Source of the DNA: Asterias rubens
Taxonomy: Eukaryota > Echinodermata > Asteroidea > Forcipulatida > Asteriidae
Direction: 5' to 3'
DNA: 64,000 nucleotides
NCBI RefSeq assembly: GCF_902459465.1
Contig: NC_047062.1
Span: 25,289,866 to 25,353,865, forward strand
Shown: positions 22,790 to 61,079 of the stretch, piece by piece
Position numbering within the stretch: the first letter of the stretch is position 1
Layout of the letters: each line of letters opens with the position of its first letter
The notes under the pieces: generated by a model
Told to the model about the DNA's origin: nothing
The model's database searches: none
The model's input: the letters and a program-made list of their open reading frames with translations, nothing else
Translations under genes and position numbers: made by a program

Positions 22790-23457
22790 GTAAGTTTCAT
22801 AAGTTTTGAATAAATATGTCTTATATCTTTATTATTATTGGGTTTTTACAACTGCACACAGATTGCAGAAGTTGCAACGTTGAATTGAACTACACACCGT
22901 CCACAACAGTGCAGCATGCATGGGCTGCCTGATGTGCAGCGGCACAGTCTATCATCAGACAGTGCATTCTGGCAATGCAATGTGCAGTGTACTGCTGTTG
23001 TGAATTTTGGATATAACTTTCCGTGTCACGCCACCACTTTTTCACTAATTTTACAAAAAAGGATACTCTCGTTCGTTGAATTAGATATATTAATTAGTAA
23101 TTATTTCATTTTGAATTAAAAAGTGGTGGCTTGATACAGAAACCTTTCTGTAAACAATGCCAGAAAATTTAATTAAAGAATTAAAAAGACACATGCTTTC
23201 CGTTTGATCGGTGCCTGACATTTTGAAACTCGGGTAGTATTTCATGGACAACTTGCTTGGTGAGTTTTGCAAGAGAGGATTTTGATCTAGGTGCAGCTAT
23301 TGTTTTTTTTTACCACTTGAATTAAAGTTGATTTATCTGTGTTCTCATTTGTGTTTGTTTTCATCTGAGAGTTGGTGTATGTTACTATAACAATTTTATT
23401 TAGTTTTTAATTTTAAGATTTGGACAGAGATTGAACTTAGTATTTCACTTTCAGTGG
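22790..23457 (+). other. Start of the presumed RBM25 5' UTR intron
   Basis: No gene or clear repeat seen. TGCAGC/GCATGC-rich sequence near 22910-22990 is weakly self-complementary. Confidence 0.3.
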
Positions 23458-24132
23458 GGTCGCACTAAATACCAACAACTCACGACCCCTCACGACAACT
23501 CACGACAAAAATTTTTAAATGCACTTTAAAAGAACATTTGAACATAAGTCAACCGTTAAATATATGCACAAGAGTCATATGCACCTAAATCACTTTCAGA
23601 CTTAAAAAAATTGTATTTTTAATTGTAAAAAATGTGTTTTTTTACCATGAGTTTAGTAACTAACGGAAAAATCTGCCTTGTTGTCTCTCAACGTAATTGG
23701 ACGATTCCATTACACCGCAGGGGTGGTACAAATGCAAGATGATTATTTACCATTTTATGTGCCTTTCATGGAGTTGAAAAAAATATTATACTTAAATCTC
23801 CCCTTGTGTAGTAACTTTCATTTCCAGAGTGGCAACTTAGTTACTTACAAGAAAGAAAAAACAGCAGCTAATACCAAAAATACAATAAATACAACTGAGC
23901 CCTCAGAAATTACCCCTGTGTTGTAGTGGAGTGGTCCAAGTATGTCGAAAGACAACATGGCGGATATTTCCGTTTGTTACTAAACTCGGTGAAAGTGATT
24001 CATGTTAATATGACTCTTGTGCATATATTTAACGGTTGACTTATATTGTACAAATGATCTGTTAAAGTGCATTTAAAAATTGTTGTCGTGAGTTGTCGTG
24101 AGGGGTCGTGAGTTGACGGTATTTAGTGCGAC
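23458..24132. repeat. Long fold-back element, GGTCGCAC family, copy 2
   Basis: Starts GGTCGCACTAAATACCAACA, ends TATTTAGTGCGAC, with long mirrored arms such as GCATATGACT-type sequence and ACGGTTGAC. Strong similarity to 1113-1826. It lies within the presumed RBM25 5' intron. Confidence 0.8.
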
Positions 24133-24451
24133 AGTATTTTGAAAAAAAATGTTGCATTTTTTGTTTTTGTGCATGGAAATAAGAAATTGGCCGTCAATGA
24201 TTGTCATGCAAAGAATTATTTCCCCCCCTGTAAAAGCGTGAGGCTTTTTTAAAGAAAAATCCGTCAAAAATTTTGTAAAAATGAGCTGCTGATATTGAAT
24301 TTTAAGGAACTTTGAAGTTTGTGATGATTTTTCATATAAAAACCTTTGCTAAAGCAATAAAGGAAATAAATTTGAAAAATCGATTTGTTTCAATAGAAAT
24401 GATTGATTTCTTGCAGGTTTAATTGACAGAACTTGATTGTGCATCGTCAGT

Positions 24452-51220
<26,769 letters not shown>

Positions 51221-52130
51221 CAACCAACCAGCTCCGATTAGTACCTATACAATTAAGCCACAACAAAAATGGCTAACTGGTGGCGACATCGGAGCTATCA
51301 ATTTTTAACACGTGGGTACAATATGAAGGATACACAGCCTTGTAGGTGACCGCCTTGAACCTTAAACATTGAGAGATTGCTGTACATTTCATACAAGTAC
51401 ATAATGAATTTGAGGCTGGTCACATTATGAAGGTTGGTTGCCACGGCAAGAGGTCGGACTGAGATTTTTATTGGTGAGATGCAGTCTCGAAAGAAACTCC
51501 TTGAACTTTTAGATAAACCATATAAATTGTTACCTGTAGTGCACAGCCACAATCATGGTACACTTTTTGTTACAAAGACACTGAATGAGCAACAGATAAA
51601 TACTGAGTAACTCTATGCAGATCTTGTATTCGAAAAACTCAATCACTTTTTGTTCATCATTGACACAGCGATCGTTGATTGATATATGAATAACAATGTG
51701 ATAACTGCTACATGAGTGGTTTTCAAACTGTTCGTAAAATCAACAAAAAATCAATGTGCACCCATTATTGTGGCTGCCCACTGTAGGATAAGAGCACATT
51801 GGCCAACAGAGAGTGCAACTCTCACATCACTTTTTTGTCCTTATTCATGAAAAAACTTTTGTGACAATTCTATCATGGTTTTTAAGTCGTAGCTTAGAAG
51901 ATCTTTCAACAGCCAAAGATTGAAATGTAAAAGTGTTTAATTATGGTTTTCTGAAGACCCCCCCCTCTCCCCCACCACCCGGACTCAAATTTAGGGGGTT
52001 AACCCACAAGACTGCCAGGTTTCTAGTGTAAAATGTTTACTTGAACGGAATTTATTTTACAAGGCAAGAATTAATGATAAAAAACCTCGAACGCAGTTTA
52101 GCATATGTCAACTTTCTCTATAGTAAATAA
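51221..52130 (+). other. RBM25 3' UTR and flank
   Basis: No coding signal after the TGA. I could not identify a clear AATAAA within the first several hundred bases, so the transcript end is unknown. Confidence 0.35.
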
Positions 52131-52285
52131 TAATAATAATAATAAGACTTGTAATGCGCACATATCCACCCTGCTGGGTGTTCAAGGCGCAGAATATTGA
52201 AGTTGTACGGAGATTCGAACTCGCAGGTATCAGACATGTAATCGCGACTGATGACCACTAGGCTACAAGGGCCAATGTGAAGGAC
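52131..52285 (-). repeat. tRNA-derived SINE sharing a LINE-like tail
   Basis: On the minus strand TAGCCTAGTGG (A box) and GAGTTCGAATCTC (B box) are followed by GCGCCTTGAACACCCAGCAG and GCGCATTACAAGTC, then (TTA)n. The end resembles the LINE tail at 47735-47890. Confidence 0.75.
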
Positions 52286-52654
52286 TAAGAGGAGTGTTTT
52301 TCATGTTAGGTTTCAATTGAACCCTTGCATATAACGCCACAAGACCCAAACAGCGCCCTCAGTGAGGTCAACGAAGACCTGATTGAGAGTTGTGCGCGGC
52401 GTGTACATGCATGCATGGTTTAAACTTATTGATGGCAGCCAATGCAAGTGGTCTGTGTGAACACTTCAATGTGCACGCTGTAGTAATTTTATAAACATGC
52501 TCTCTTTTTTTTGTGACCTCGACTTCCTATACAAGCCCCCTTTACAGTCACCTAAATTTCCTGGGAGATTCCCATGGAACTTTATTGGACCCTTTCATAT
52601 TAATCCTGGCAGACTCCTGGGAAAAAGTCATTGCTCAGGAAACAGCCTCCCCCG

Positions 52655-52795
52655 TTGTTTCATGGAGGCCATTGCCTCACTGCCCTGGTCATTGCCTTGG
52701 TGCTCCTTGAAATGTTCCATTAGAAGAAAAAAAAAATCCTCATTAGAAACGCACCTTGGTGCCCTTTCCCATTCAAAAGCAAAGCATCAGGCCTA
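52655..52795. repeat. GCCTTGGTGCTCCTTGAAATG repeat
   Basis: TGGTCATTGCCTTGGTGC and GCACCTTGGTGCCC match 32440-32600. Confidence 0.55.
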
Positions 52796-52799
52796 GGTT

Positions 52800-53255
52800 T
52801 AGCAACTTGGGTGTGCATTTTCCCCTGGGAAAATTGCATCAAGTGTGAAACTAACATATGGCATCTTTGCATGAATTTCCTGAGGTACTATTTTCCGGGC
52901 ATTGACTCGGGAGTCTGTAAAGGGATTTAAATGGCTGCAGAATGTCCTTCTCGTACTGTATCAGGAATGTTGTCCACTGCTTTGTGTTTTAAAAACTAAA
53001 AAACATTCCTTACATTTTACAAAATAGCAGTTGGTCAAAGACAATCTAATATGGCTGCATTTGGTATTATAAATGCTTTTAACATTCTTGTTTGTCTTTG
53101 GGAAAGGGATTTCTGAATTAAAATAGTGTGTTTTTCTCCTCGCCCTCACAATGTAAAGTTTAGTTAAGGTAGGGTTTCTGAATAAATTACCAAATGTATA
53201 AAATCTTGGATAAATTTGGCCTGGTAGTGTGAGTTCTTACTGTTATTTTGTTGGT
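52800..53255. other. Intergenic DNA without recognised features
   Basis: No gene, and no repeat shared with the rest of the window. Confidence 0.35.
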
Positions 53256-53580
53256 TTAAAGGATTTGGGCACCGTTTGAAACACAAAACATAATGTGCAC
53301 AGATTTGAGTAGAAATCTTACCTTAAAATATATGTTGCTGAGGTGCTGTGGTTTTTGAGAAATGAGTAAAACAATGTTACGAAAATATGTTTTAGACGCT
53401 GAAATAATTTTGGTCTCATGAGAGGACAATTATTTTCGTGACATTGTTTTACTATTTTATTCAATTCTCAAAAATTACAGCACCTCAGCAAGTAATATTT
53501 TAAGGGAAGCTTTCTACCATCATCATATTAAACGGTGCGAGTTTAACGTAGATCTGTGGACATTGTGTTTGTGTCCTACA
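53256..53580. repeat. Fold-back element, AAAGGATTTGGGCAC family
   Basis: ACACAAAACATAATGTGCAC and GTGGACATTGTGTTTGTGTC are paired, as are GCTGAGGTGCTGTGG and ACAGCACCTCAGC. Related to 24973-25342. Confidence 0.75.
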
Positions 53581-53850
53581 AAAATTATCCATCGAGGGAC
53601 GGTATGTTTCCTGTTAAAAACCAATGCAATTTTGTTTAAAAATGACTGCACCGTTGTATCAGCACTCGGCAATCAAAAGAAATAAATTGATTTTAACAGT
53701 TAAGCATTCACTGGTCAAATAAGATCATCCAAATTATTATATTGTTTTTTGTTTTGTTTTTAGGGGGGGGTAGAGGTAGGCCGCCTGCGATTCACACAAT
53801 GAGCTGATGAGACAAATTAATAGAAAATTCATAATTAAATAAATTACCTG

Positions 53851-54027
53851 GGGGTGGATTTCACAAAGGTAGTCCTAACTTAGGACTAGTCCTAGGCAAT
53901 GCTAAGAGATAGGACTGGTCCTAAGTTAGGATGAGTTACTGGTCCTAACTTGGGACCAGTCCTATCTCTCTCTTAGCATTGCTTAGGACTAGTCCTAAGT
54001 TAGGACTACCTTTGTGAAATCCACCCC
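53851..54027. repeat. GGGGTGGATTTCACAAAGG fold-back element
   Basis: GGGGTGGATTTCACAAAGGT and ACCTTTGTGAAATCCACCCC are exact inverses, with several internal AGTCCTAA / TTAGGACT copies. Confidence 0.9.
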
Positions 54028-54395
54028 TGATGTCATAAAGGCAAAAAAGTCCTTAAATTGTTTCTATTGTAGCCAATACTTTCCCAGGGACATAAAGGAT
54101 TGGTGATGATTAAAAATATTGATTTATCAAGTCATTGGAAGTTCAATGCACATTTAAGTGTTGATTACCAGTAATCAGTGGTGTGGTGTATCAACCCAAA
54201 CACAAATGTGTTTGTACACATTCATTAGGCCTACTGTATTAATTTGTTGTTGTTTTTCTCGCAAAACCACATTACTAATACAATAATGTTCTTGTAAAGA
54301 GCTTCTGCATCTTTGTGATTGGCTTTTTATGTAAAAACAGCACATTGTAGACTTCTTTTTTTTCTTTTTTATTATTCTCACTACTTCTGGTACTT

Positions 54396-54797
54396 TTAAA
54401 GGGAAGGTACACTATTGGTTATTGTCAAAAACCAGTGTTCTCACTTGGTTTATCTCATTATGTGCATAAAATAACAAACCTGTGAAAATTTGAGCTCAAT
54501 TGGTCATCGGAGTTGGGAGAAAATGAAGAAAGAAAAAAACACCCTTGTTGAACGCATTTGTGTGCTTTCAGATAGGAATAAAAGACTTCTAGCTAGAAGT
54601 CTTTTATTATTTAGTGAGGAATTACCTCTATTTCAAAATCTATGCTACTTCAGAGCATGGAGGAATCCATGTTCAGAGGGAGCCGTCTCTCACAATGTTT
54701 TTTTTGCTATCAACAGCTCTCCATTGCTCATTAATAAGTAAGTTTTTTAAGTTAATATTTGTTTCGAGTAATTACCAAACGTGTACCTCCCCTTTAA
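54396..54797 (-). repeat. TTAA-flanked fold-back element with AAGGGAAGGTAC tips, copy 2
   Basis: TTAAAGGGAAGGTACACTAT at the left and CGTGTACCTCCCCTTTAA at the right. The internal order is reversed relative to 36248-36603. Confidence 0.85.
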
Positions 54798-55417
54798 TAT
54801 AAACAATTAGGATGCAATATGGTTTCACTGTAGTAAAATATATTACAAGGTGAAATCTAGCCTGACTATAAAACACTCCTATGAAGATTGATTTTTATTA
54901 TTAGGCTATTCTACTCCTAGCAAGTTTTAATTGAGACAGCACTATCTATTGTCACTGATTTCTGGTAGGCCTACTCATCTTTACTGCTGTTTCAATGAGC
55001 TTCTAATGACTTGAAAAATCAATAGTTTTAATTATTGTCAATTCTATACTGTCCCTGTGGAGATATTGGCTACAGGCAACCACCGTCAAAAAGAAGCATT
55101 ATAAGGATTGAGGACTCCTTTGCCTTAATTATAACATCAGGTAATTTATTGAATAATGGATTTGCCTCATCAGCCCATTGTTGCTTGATCAGATGGTATG
55201 TACACACTGAGCAAACGAACATCACCAGTTTACATGAAACAGTGACATCAGAAGTAGCAACTTAAAGTAGCTTCCAAAGTAGCAATGTGTGATAGTGTAC
55301 AAGAAAGAGCAATATCTTTTCAAGTTGGCAAGATAACAGAGCAATAAATCGCCTAGGCAGAATTTGCTCCAAACTTGAGACTTCTCGAACACTATAAGTC
55401 AGACCAGTTCAGCAAGT
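54798..55417 (+). other. Upstream region of the lectin gene
   Basis: No TATA box in good context and no upstream exon could be fixed. An untranslated exon is not excluded. Confidence 0.3.
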
Positions 55418-55906
55418 ATGGCAACATCAATAATCAGGTTGAGTATTTTTGCAGCTCTACTTCAGTCACAAGTCCAGATTGTATCTCCCTGCATGCCTTG
55501 CGTCAGTCCATGGACAAGCTTTGGGAATCATTGCTACCTTCTCGTGACGGATACCAAGACATTTGATGAAGCTGAACAGTACTGTCAAGGTTTGTCACGC
55601 CTTGGCAGACCATCTCATCTGGCGTCCATTATGAGCCAAGAGGAAAGTAACTTCCTCGTCCTGCTTGCCACACCGAAGAAAGGTCAGCTCACATGGCTGG
55701 GCTACCGACGTGACTCAACCACGGGTTCCTTCGCCTGGATCGACGGTAGCCCTTCCGGGAGCTACACCAACTGGGCCCCGCATGAGCCCAATCATGAAGC
55801 TGGCTCGGAGGAATGCGTCGAGATGTACGCAAACTCCATGTGGAATGACCGGTCTTGCACTCATTTGGGGTCGAGCTTCATTTGTAAAACACCAGAAAGA
55901 TTCTAA
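55418..55906 (+). CDS. Secreted C-type lectin, single CTLD, intronless (162 aa)
   Basis: Residues 1-22 form a short hydrophobic stretch (LSIFAALL) that fits a signal peptide. The C-type lectin domain covers about 28-157: an extra N-terminal pair C28/C39, core cysteines C56, C133, C147 and C156, the WLGYRRD and WIDG strands, EPN at 123-125 and WND at 142-144. EPN with WND is the calcium site 2 pattern that usually gives mannose/GlcNAc/fucose specificity; sugar binding is therefore predicted, not shown. C25 has no obvious partner and might link subunits. Small secreted lectins of this type are common in echinoderm coelomic fluid, where they recognise microbes. The entire domain is in one exon, which is unusual for the class and could reflect a retrocopy. 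The preceding codon context AGTATGG is acceptable and no upstream in-frame ATG extends it. Confidence 0.88.
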   Translation: MATSIIRLSIFAALLQSQVQIVSPCMPCVSPWTSFGNHCYLLVTDTKTFDEAEQYCQGLSRLGRPSHLASIMSQEESNFLVLLATPKKGQLTWLGYRRDSTTGSFAWIDGSPSGSYTNWAPHEPNHEAGSEECVEMYANSMWNDRSCTHLGSSFICKTPERF

Positions 55907-57109
55907 GCTGAAAGTTGATGATGGAGTTCACCTCGCTCAAACGTCAACCAAAGACCTTTTCAGATGAGGGAAATAAGCAGTGGTCCGTCCATGGACCTCA
56001 GAAGAACACAACGTTTTTAAGACCACACCATGTGACTGCACAGGTCTTTTTATGACATCAATCGAGAGTCTAGATTCGAGACGAGCGACAAAAAAAACAA
56101 CACCATTGTACAATTTCTTCTTTAACTGTGTCAGACACAGAACATCCCATGCACACGTGCACAGCTACCAAGAACGCATACTCCATGGTTTCTCCATCTT
56201 CAGTTAGTTCAAACGGTTTTTCGATAATGAAATGCACTGGCAATAATATAGCAACCAATATTGGTTTATTAAAACATTCCTTCTACGTACACACGCCTTT
56301 AATGTATAAATTTGTTCCATCCTGGCGACGTTTGGTTATGAATTTTATTTCATCCCCATCATAATTATAAATGTTCGGGGGAAAGGGGTCGAATCCCCCT
56401 TTCCAAACCCTCCCATACCCCGGCCTAACTAATTGAGTTGCTGCCGAGATTGAACAAATCAGGGTTTTGCAGATGAACTGAGTTTCTGACTTACTTAGCT
56501 GAGAGGGTATGGAGAATTTAAAAAGCGCTGGTTGGTTTCATACATGCATTTAAAACAAAATGTACACGTATTCTCCTTACCTTGTTTGTGGCAGACTCTT
56601 GTGGCCGATATGATATTCCATTATTTTTCATTTTCATTTATACATTTATTTCATGTCAATATCAATCAATACAGTGTAATAACATTGTTCAGGATACATA
56701 TAACTTGTACTAAGGAAAACTTCATCCAGTTAATGAACTATAAATAGAAAATAGTTTTACGTTAACATGTAGGAAAAAGAAGAAGCAAAAGCTTTTATTT
56801 CCTCTTATCTAAAGACAAAAAAAACGAACACTAACAAACAAAAGGGACATGGACATTATGCATGAGTGATACTGGGCAATGTAAAAAATATTAACTAAAA
56901 TATAAAGGAGGATCATCATCATTTTGTTGGACAGTAAATTCAATGTTCCCCTCATGTTTTCTTGATAATTGTAACTTATCATAAGAAATGTTCACGTCGT
57001 ATGCGGAAATACTTATTTAAATAACTCGCTCATTTTCAATAAATTGTGTTTCTTTGTTTTGTAATATCCCTACTTTGAAAGATTCACCCATATCAAGTAC
57101 GGAAATTCT
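55907..57109. other. Intergenic DNA without recognised features
   Basis: No second lectin or exon was found. A polyadenylation signal for the lectin gene was not obvious. Confidence 0.35.
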
Positions 57110-57263
57110 CGTTATGCAAATCAGCCCCAGTGCCGCTTCCTGCGCACGCACCTCACATGGGACAAAATGGCTGACATGTAGTTTTACGAGACTCCATTTT
57201 TATCTTCAGTTTTACACATTTTGTCGTAAATTCAGTGGACGAAAAAAACGGAAAGTGAGTGAG
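57110..57263 (+). promoter_or_regulatory. Candidate promoter and untranslated exon A of a rightward gene
   Basis: CGCTTCCTGCG (ETS-like, near 57133) and GACAAAATGGCTGAC (YY1-like, near 57162) precede a donor GAG|GTGAGTT after 57263. Such pairs mark many animal housekeeping starts; no transcript evidence is available. Confidence 0.35.
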
Positions 57264-57959
57264 GTGAGTTGAAAATTATTTATAGTATGACTTGAAGGTA
57301 TCATTCGGTGGTTATGGGATTTTAAATGAGGCAAACTTTGGCCGTGGGGCTGGCGGCACGTTTGAAAACGGTGATTCTTGAACGAAAACACGTGAAAAGA
57401 AATAAAATCTCATCAGTTTGTGGTTGTTTTAAGACAAGGCATTCAACGTAAAAAAATAATATACTTTTCGAATATAATTATTGTTCTATTGGCTCCCTAT
57501 TTTTTACCTTATTAATTAAGTTATATATATTTTTTTAATGAAGTTGCCCCATGATGCATTGCAACGGCTATCGACGGCTGTTGGGTAAAGTCAATCATTG
57601 AAATAGTGTAACCAAAAAACAAAACTTTTTACAACAGCCATATGATTTTGGCTAACTGAGTGCGCCATAAAGTATTTTGACGGACGGACCGAAGGCTTAC
57701 TTCCCCTTGTGATTTTATTAAATTTCAGCCCATTTTGACACAGATGCAAGGCTAACTCCTTGGTTTTTGGGGGCAAGTAACTGGTCAGAGTAGTTGTTTT
57801 TTTCAATGAGAGAGAAATAATTTTGAATTTTAGCCAAATCCGGCTCTTCATTTTACTGTGGTCTCACATTAGAGATTTTCAGGGTGTACAAGGCAAAATG
57901 ACATTTGACCCCCCCCCCTAAATTGTTTTGGGGTTTAATTTCATATTTTCTTATTTCAC
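57264..57959. other. Intervening DNA with early AAGGCT-type repeats
   Basis: 57685-57765 contains AAGGCTTACTTCCCCTTGTG and GCAAGGCTAACTCC, early members of the degenerate repeat that recurs at 58500-58700 and 59300-59470. Confidence 0.35.
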
Positions 57960-59100
57960 TCATAGATGTAAAACATTTTTCGTCTCAGTATTTTAATGCC
58001 TGGCATAAATGGACCATTGCCTGCAAGCTCTACAGTGCCTTATTTCATCTAGTTTTGATATCTGCAAAGTTGCGGTTCAAGTGAATTATACTGATTTATT
58101 TTGAGTGATTAATGTCTATTTTCTTTAGGTACTGTGGGAAGATAAATGAACCTTGAACCTTATTCTCTTTTCTGATCTACAGATGAAGTGATCCAATTGG
58201 AGGTTGTCAGATCATCATTCATAGTGCCGTCTATATTGTCGGATCATCAGTCATTGTGGCTGTCTGTCACACAGAGCAGAAGCGATGTCTCAAGCTGTCG
58301 TAATTGAACCCCTGTTTCCAGCAATCTGCAATATAACAACTCATTCGACTTCATGTTTACAGGTACGATACTAAAGTGATAATACAAAACTGGTGGTCCA
58401 GTCTTGTAGTAATGAATTTTGCTTTTCGTAAAGATACTTAAGCTTCACAACCAGAATAAATGAAATGAGGTGAATCACATTTCTGATATTGTCACCGCTT
58501 ACAAAAATGTGAACCCATGCCCCCACTGCTCACAAAACGGCAAGGCTTCCCCCTCGTAATTTTTATAAATTTTTTTGCTCATTTTTGGCAAAAATACAAG
58601 GCTTTACCTTTATCAAATTTTTACCTTGAATATTTTTGACAAACATTCAAGGCTTCCTTCGTGATTATATCAAATTTTAGCTCATTTTTAGCAAAACTTA
58701 AAAATTGTTCTTCTCAGTCTCAATGTAAAAGCCTGGCATAAATGGACCCGTGCCTGCAAGCTCCGCAGTGCCATACATTATCTATAGTTGATATCTGTAC
58801 TGTAAAGTTGCATTCTTTATACTGACTCATTTGGTGTGATATTATCTATTTTCTGTTGATACTTTGCTAGGGAAAATGAATGAACCTTAATACTTATTCT
58901 CTTTTTTCATCTACAGATGAATTGATCCAAACAGAGATTGTCAGCTCATCAGTCATAGCGGCTGTCTGTCTCACAGAGCAGAAGTGATGTCTCAAGCTGT
59001 CGTTATTGAAGCCTAGTGTCCAGCCATCTGCGATATAACAACTCTTTCAACTTCATGTTGACAGGTACGATATGAAAGCGATTGAAAATAAAAAATTGGT
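57960..59100 (+). repeat. Tandem-duplicated exon-like cassette (~733-bp period)
   Basis: TGGCATAAATGGACC at 58001 and 58734 begins two parallel segments. Each contains a pyrimidine tract, ATCTACAG, a 180-bp (58183-58362) or 148-bp (58917-59064) exon-like block starting ATGAA, and a donor ACAG|GTACGAT. In the phase used by the zinc-finger gene they would read DEVIQLEVV and DELIQTEIV, with stops soon after, so they may be untranslated exons or decayed. A third, weaker copy (DQVIETESVISS) starts near 59552. Confidence 0.65.
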
Positions 59101-59694
59101 GGTCTAGTTGGCATAGTGGTACATGTACATCTTATTACCAACATCGCCTTCCACCTCTGACTCCTGGTTGAATCACGCCGGGGGCACTACGTGGATTTGG
59201 TTATCACTCTGACTGCATGTGTTTTCCCCTGGAATAGTTTACTGGGGTGTTTCTCCCACATCTAAAACTAAAACTTCACTCCTCATTGACTTCTTTCCAT
59301 TGAATCCATGCCCCCTAAAATACAAGGCTTGCCCTCTTGTTATTTTATCCAAACTTATTAAATTTTCATCAAAAATTCAATGATTTTATAAAATAATTGT
59401 TTTTAAGCAAATTCTGAGCAAAAACAAGACTTATCTTTATAAAACTTTAGCCCATTTTTGACAACTTGTAAAGTTATTATTTTTTTTTGTATTTCCTGTA
59501 CAAACGAAGGTGTTAAATCATTATCTCTTCCCTTTTGTTCATGTTCTACGGATCAAGTAATCGAGACAGAGAGTGTCATATCTTCACAAGGAGTTCCTGC
59601 CATCCCCAGCACAGATGTTGCAACCTTTATGGAGTTTGTATTTAGTTGTAGGCCTATATTATAGGGATGGATCCTAAAGTTTATGATTGTGTGG

Positions 59695-59971
59695 TGAATT
59701 GCTCACACTTTCCCTCGTGTTTGGGAATTTCTTGCACTTCCCCTTGTGTAGGATTTCTGGCACGTCCACTTGTCTGTGGTAGTAAATTGCTCACACTTTC
59801 CTGTGATGAATTATCAAGTTTACTAACTAAAACGTTGTCTAAGGCTTAGTTCGAAGAATGTTTCTTATCTTAGTGTCTTGAGTCACTGGTACTTCATTTG
59901 GTGTCGTGGGTTATTGGCACTTCATTTGGTGTCGTGGGTTATCGACACTTCCCTTGGTGTCGTGAGTGACA
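59695..59971. repeat. Degenerate ~28-bp minisatellite
   Basis: Three clear 28-bp units (59888, 59916, 59944) share CACTTCATTTGGTGTCGTGG; degenerate relatives such as GCACTTCCCCTTGTGTAGG occur upstream from about 59695. Confidence 0.7.
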
Positions 59972-60066
59972 TAACATGAGTTTTTTTAATAAAAAAACTG
60001 AACATGACTCTCCTTGTATCTTGCTTTTCATTTGCCTTAACCCCCCCCCCCCCCCATTTATATTGA

Positions 60067-60170
60067 GGGCCCATCATCCTGGTTGAACCCTCCCCCACCC
60101 TGTAGGGACCAATAGGTAAGTCCCCAGAGGGTGGGGGAGGGTTCCACCAGGATAAGATGGACCCTCGGGC
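60067..60170. repeat. Short inverted repeat, CCTGGTTGAACCCTCCCCCA
   Basis: ATCCTGGTTGAACCCTCCCC and GGGGAGGGTTCCACCAGGAT pair around a 40-bp centre. It follows a C homopolymer. Confidence 0.75.
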
Positions 60171-60404
60171 AGTCATTTTTGCCCACAATACGAGTAGGTG
60201 TGTAGATAAGTCGCTTTTAGCAAGTAATTATGCGCAAGGAAACTATCATAAAAAAAATACACACCCAATTTGTTGCATTGTGGAAAAAGATGGCTGCCAA
60301 GTAGACCAGTCAAATAATGAGACAAACACAATTAAATAGAATCAGCCTTTATTCTTGTACACATAAAATAACACTCACAATTTGTTAAATACACATGCCA
60401 AAAT

Positions 60405-60845
60405 TTGGCCTAAAATCTACAAGGCTATAAATGAAACTAGTCAAAATCTAACCTAAAATCTAGCCTTATGAAACTAGTCAAAATTTTGGCCTAAAATTTA
60501 GCCTTATGAAACTAGTCAAAACTTGCTCTTCAATCTACGAGGCTATAATAGCCTTATGAAACTAGTCAAAATTTTGGCCTAAAATCTACAAGGCTATAAG
60601 CCTTGTAGATTTTAGGCCAAAATGATGAACTTTACGCCAAAATTATGAACTTTACGCTCAACAAAAAATCACAAGTATATAAGCCTTGTGAATTGCCCGA
60701 AATAAGCCTTGTGAACTTTTCGCTCGAAAAAATAGCCTTGTGAACCTTTCGCTCGAAAAAATAGCCTTGTGAACCTTCCGCTCGAAAAAATTGGCTGGTG
60801 AACTTTGCGCTCGAAAAAATCACAAGGCTATATTTGATAAAAATG
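60405..60845. repeat. AAGGCT-rich array with a perfect 25-bp-arm palindrome
   Basis: The left half repeats GCCTTATGAAACTAGTCAAA (three copies or more) and TTTTGGCCTAAAATCTACAA; the right half has three 29-bp units GCCTTGTGAACCTTTCGCTC with small changes. At 60571-60623 two exact 25-bp arms (ATTTTGGCCT...AAGGCT) flank ATA. No gene is visible. Confidence 0.85.
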
Positions 60846-61079
60846 CTAAATTTTACCCCTGATATTTTTTCAAGTTTCGCCCCAATTCTGTCAAGTAAAA
60901 AAACACAACAACTTCCTAAATAATTGCTTGAAATATTATTATTGGCTTCTGTTCAATAAAAAAGGGTTCAGAAAAGCCTACTGCATCGCGAAGAGCACAA
61001 CATCGCACCTTAACAAAAAATAGGCAAAAATTGATAAAAGTGCTGGCCTCACCCCCTATGATTCTTTCAAATTAATTTC
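60846..61079. other. Spacer before the second candidate promoter
   Basis: No recognised features. Confidence 0.3.

Noticed and set aside
59552..59664. Third exon copy of the duplicated cassette
   Set aside because: The acceptor position reads CTACGG instead of CTACAG and similarity falls off quickly; not called as an exon.
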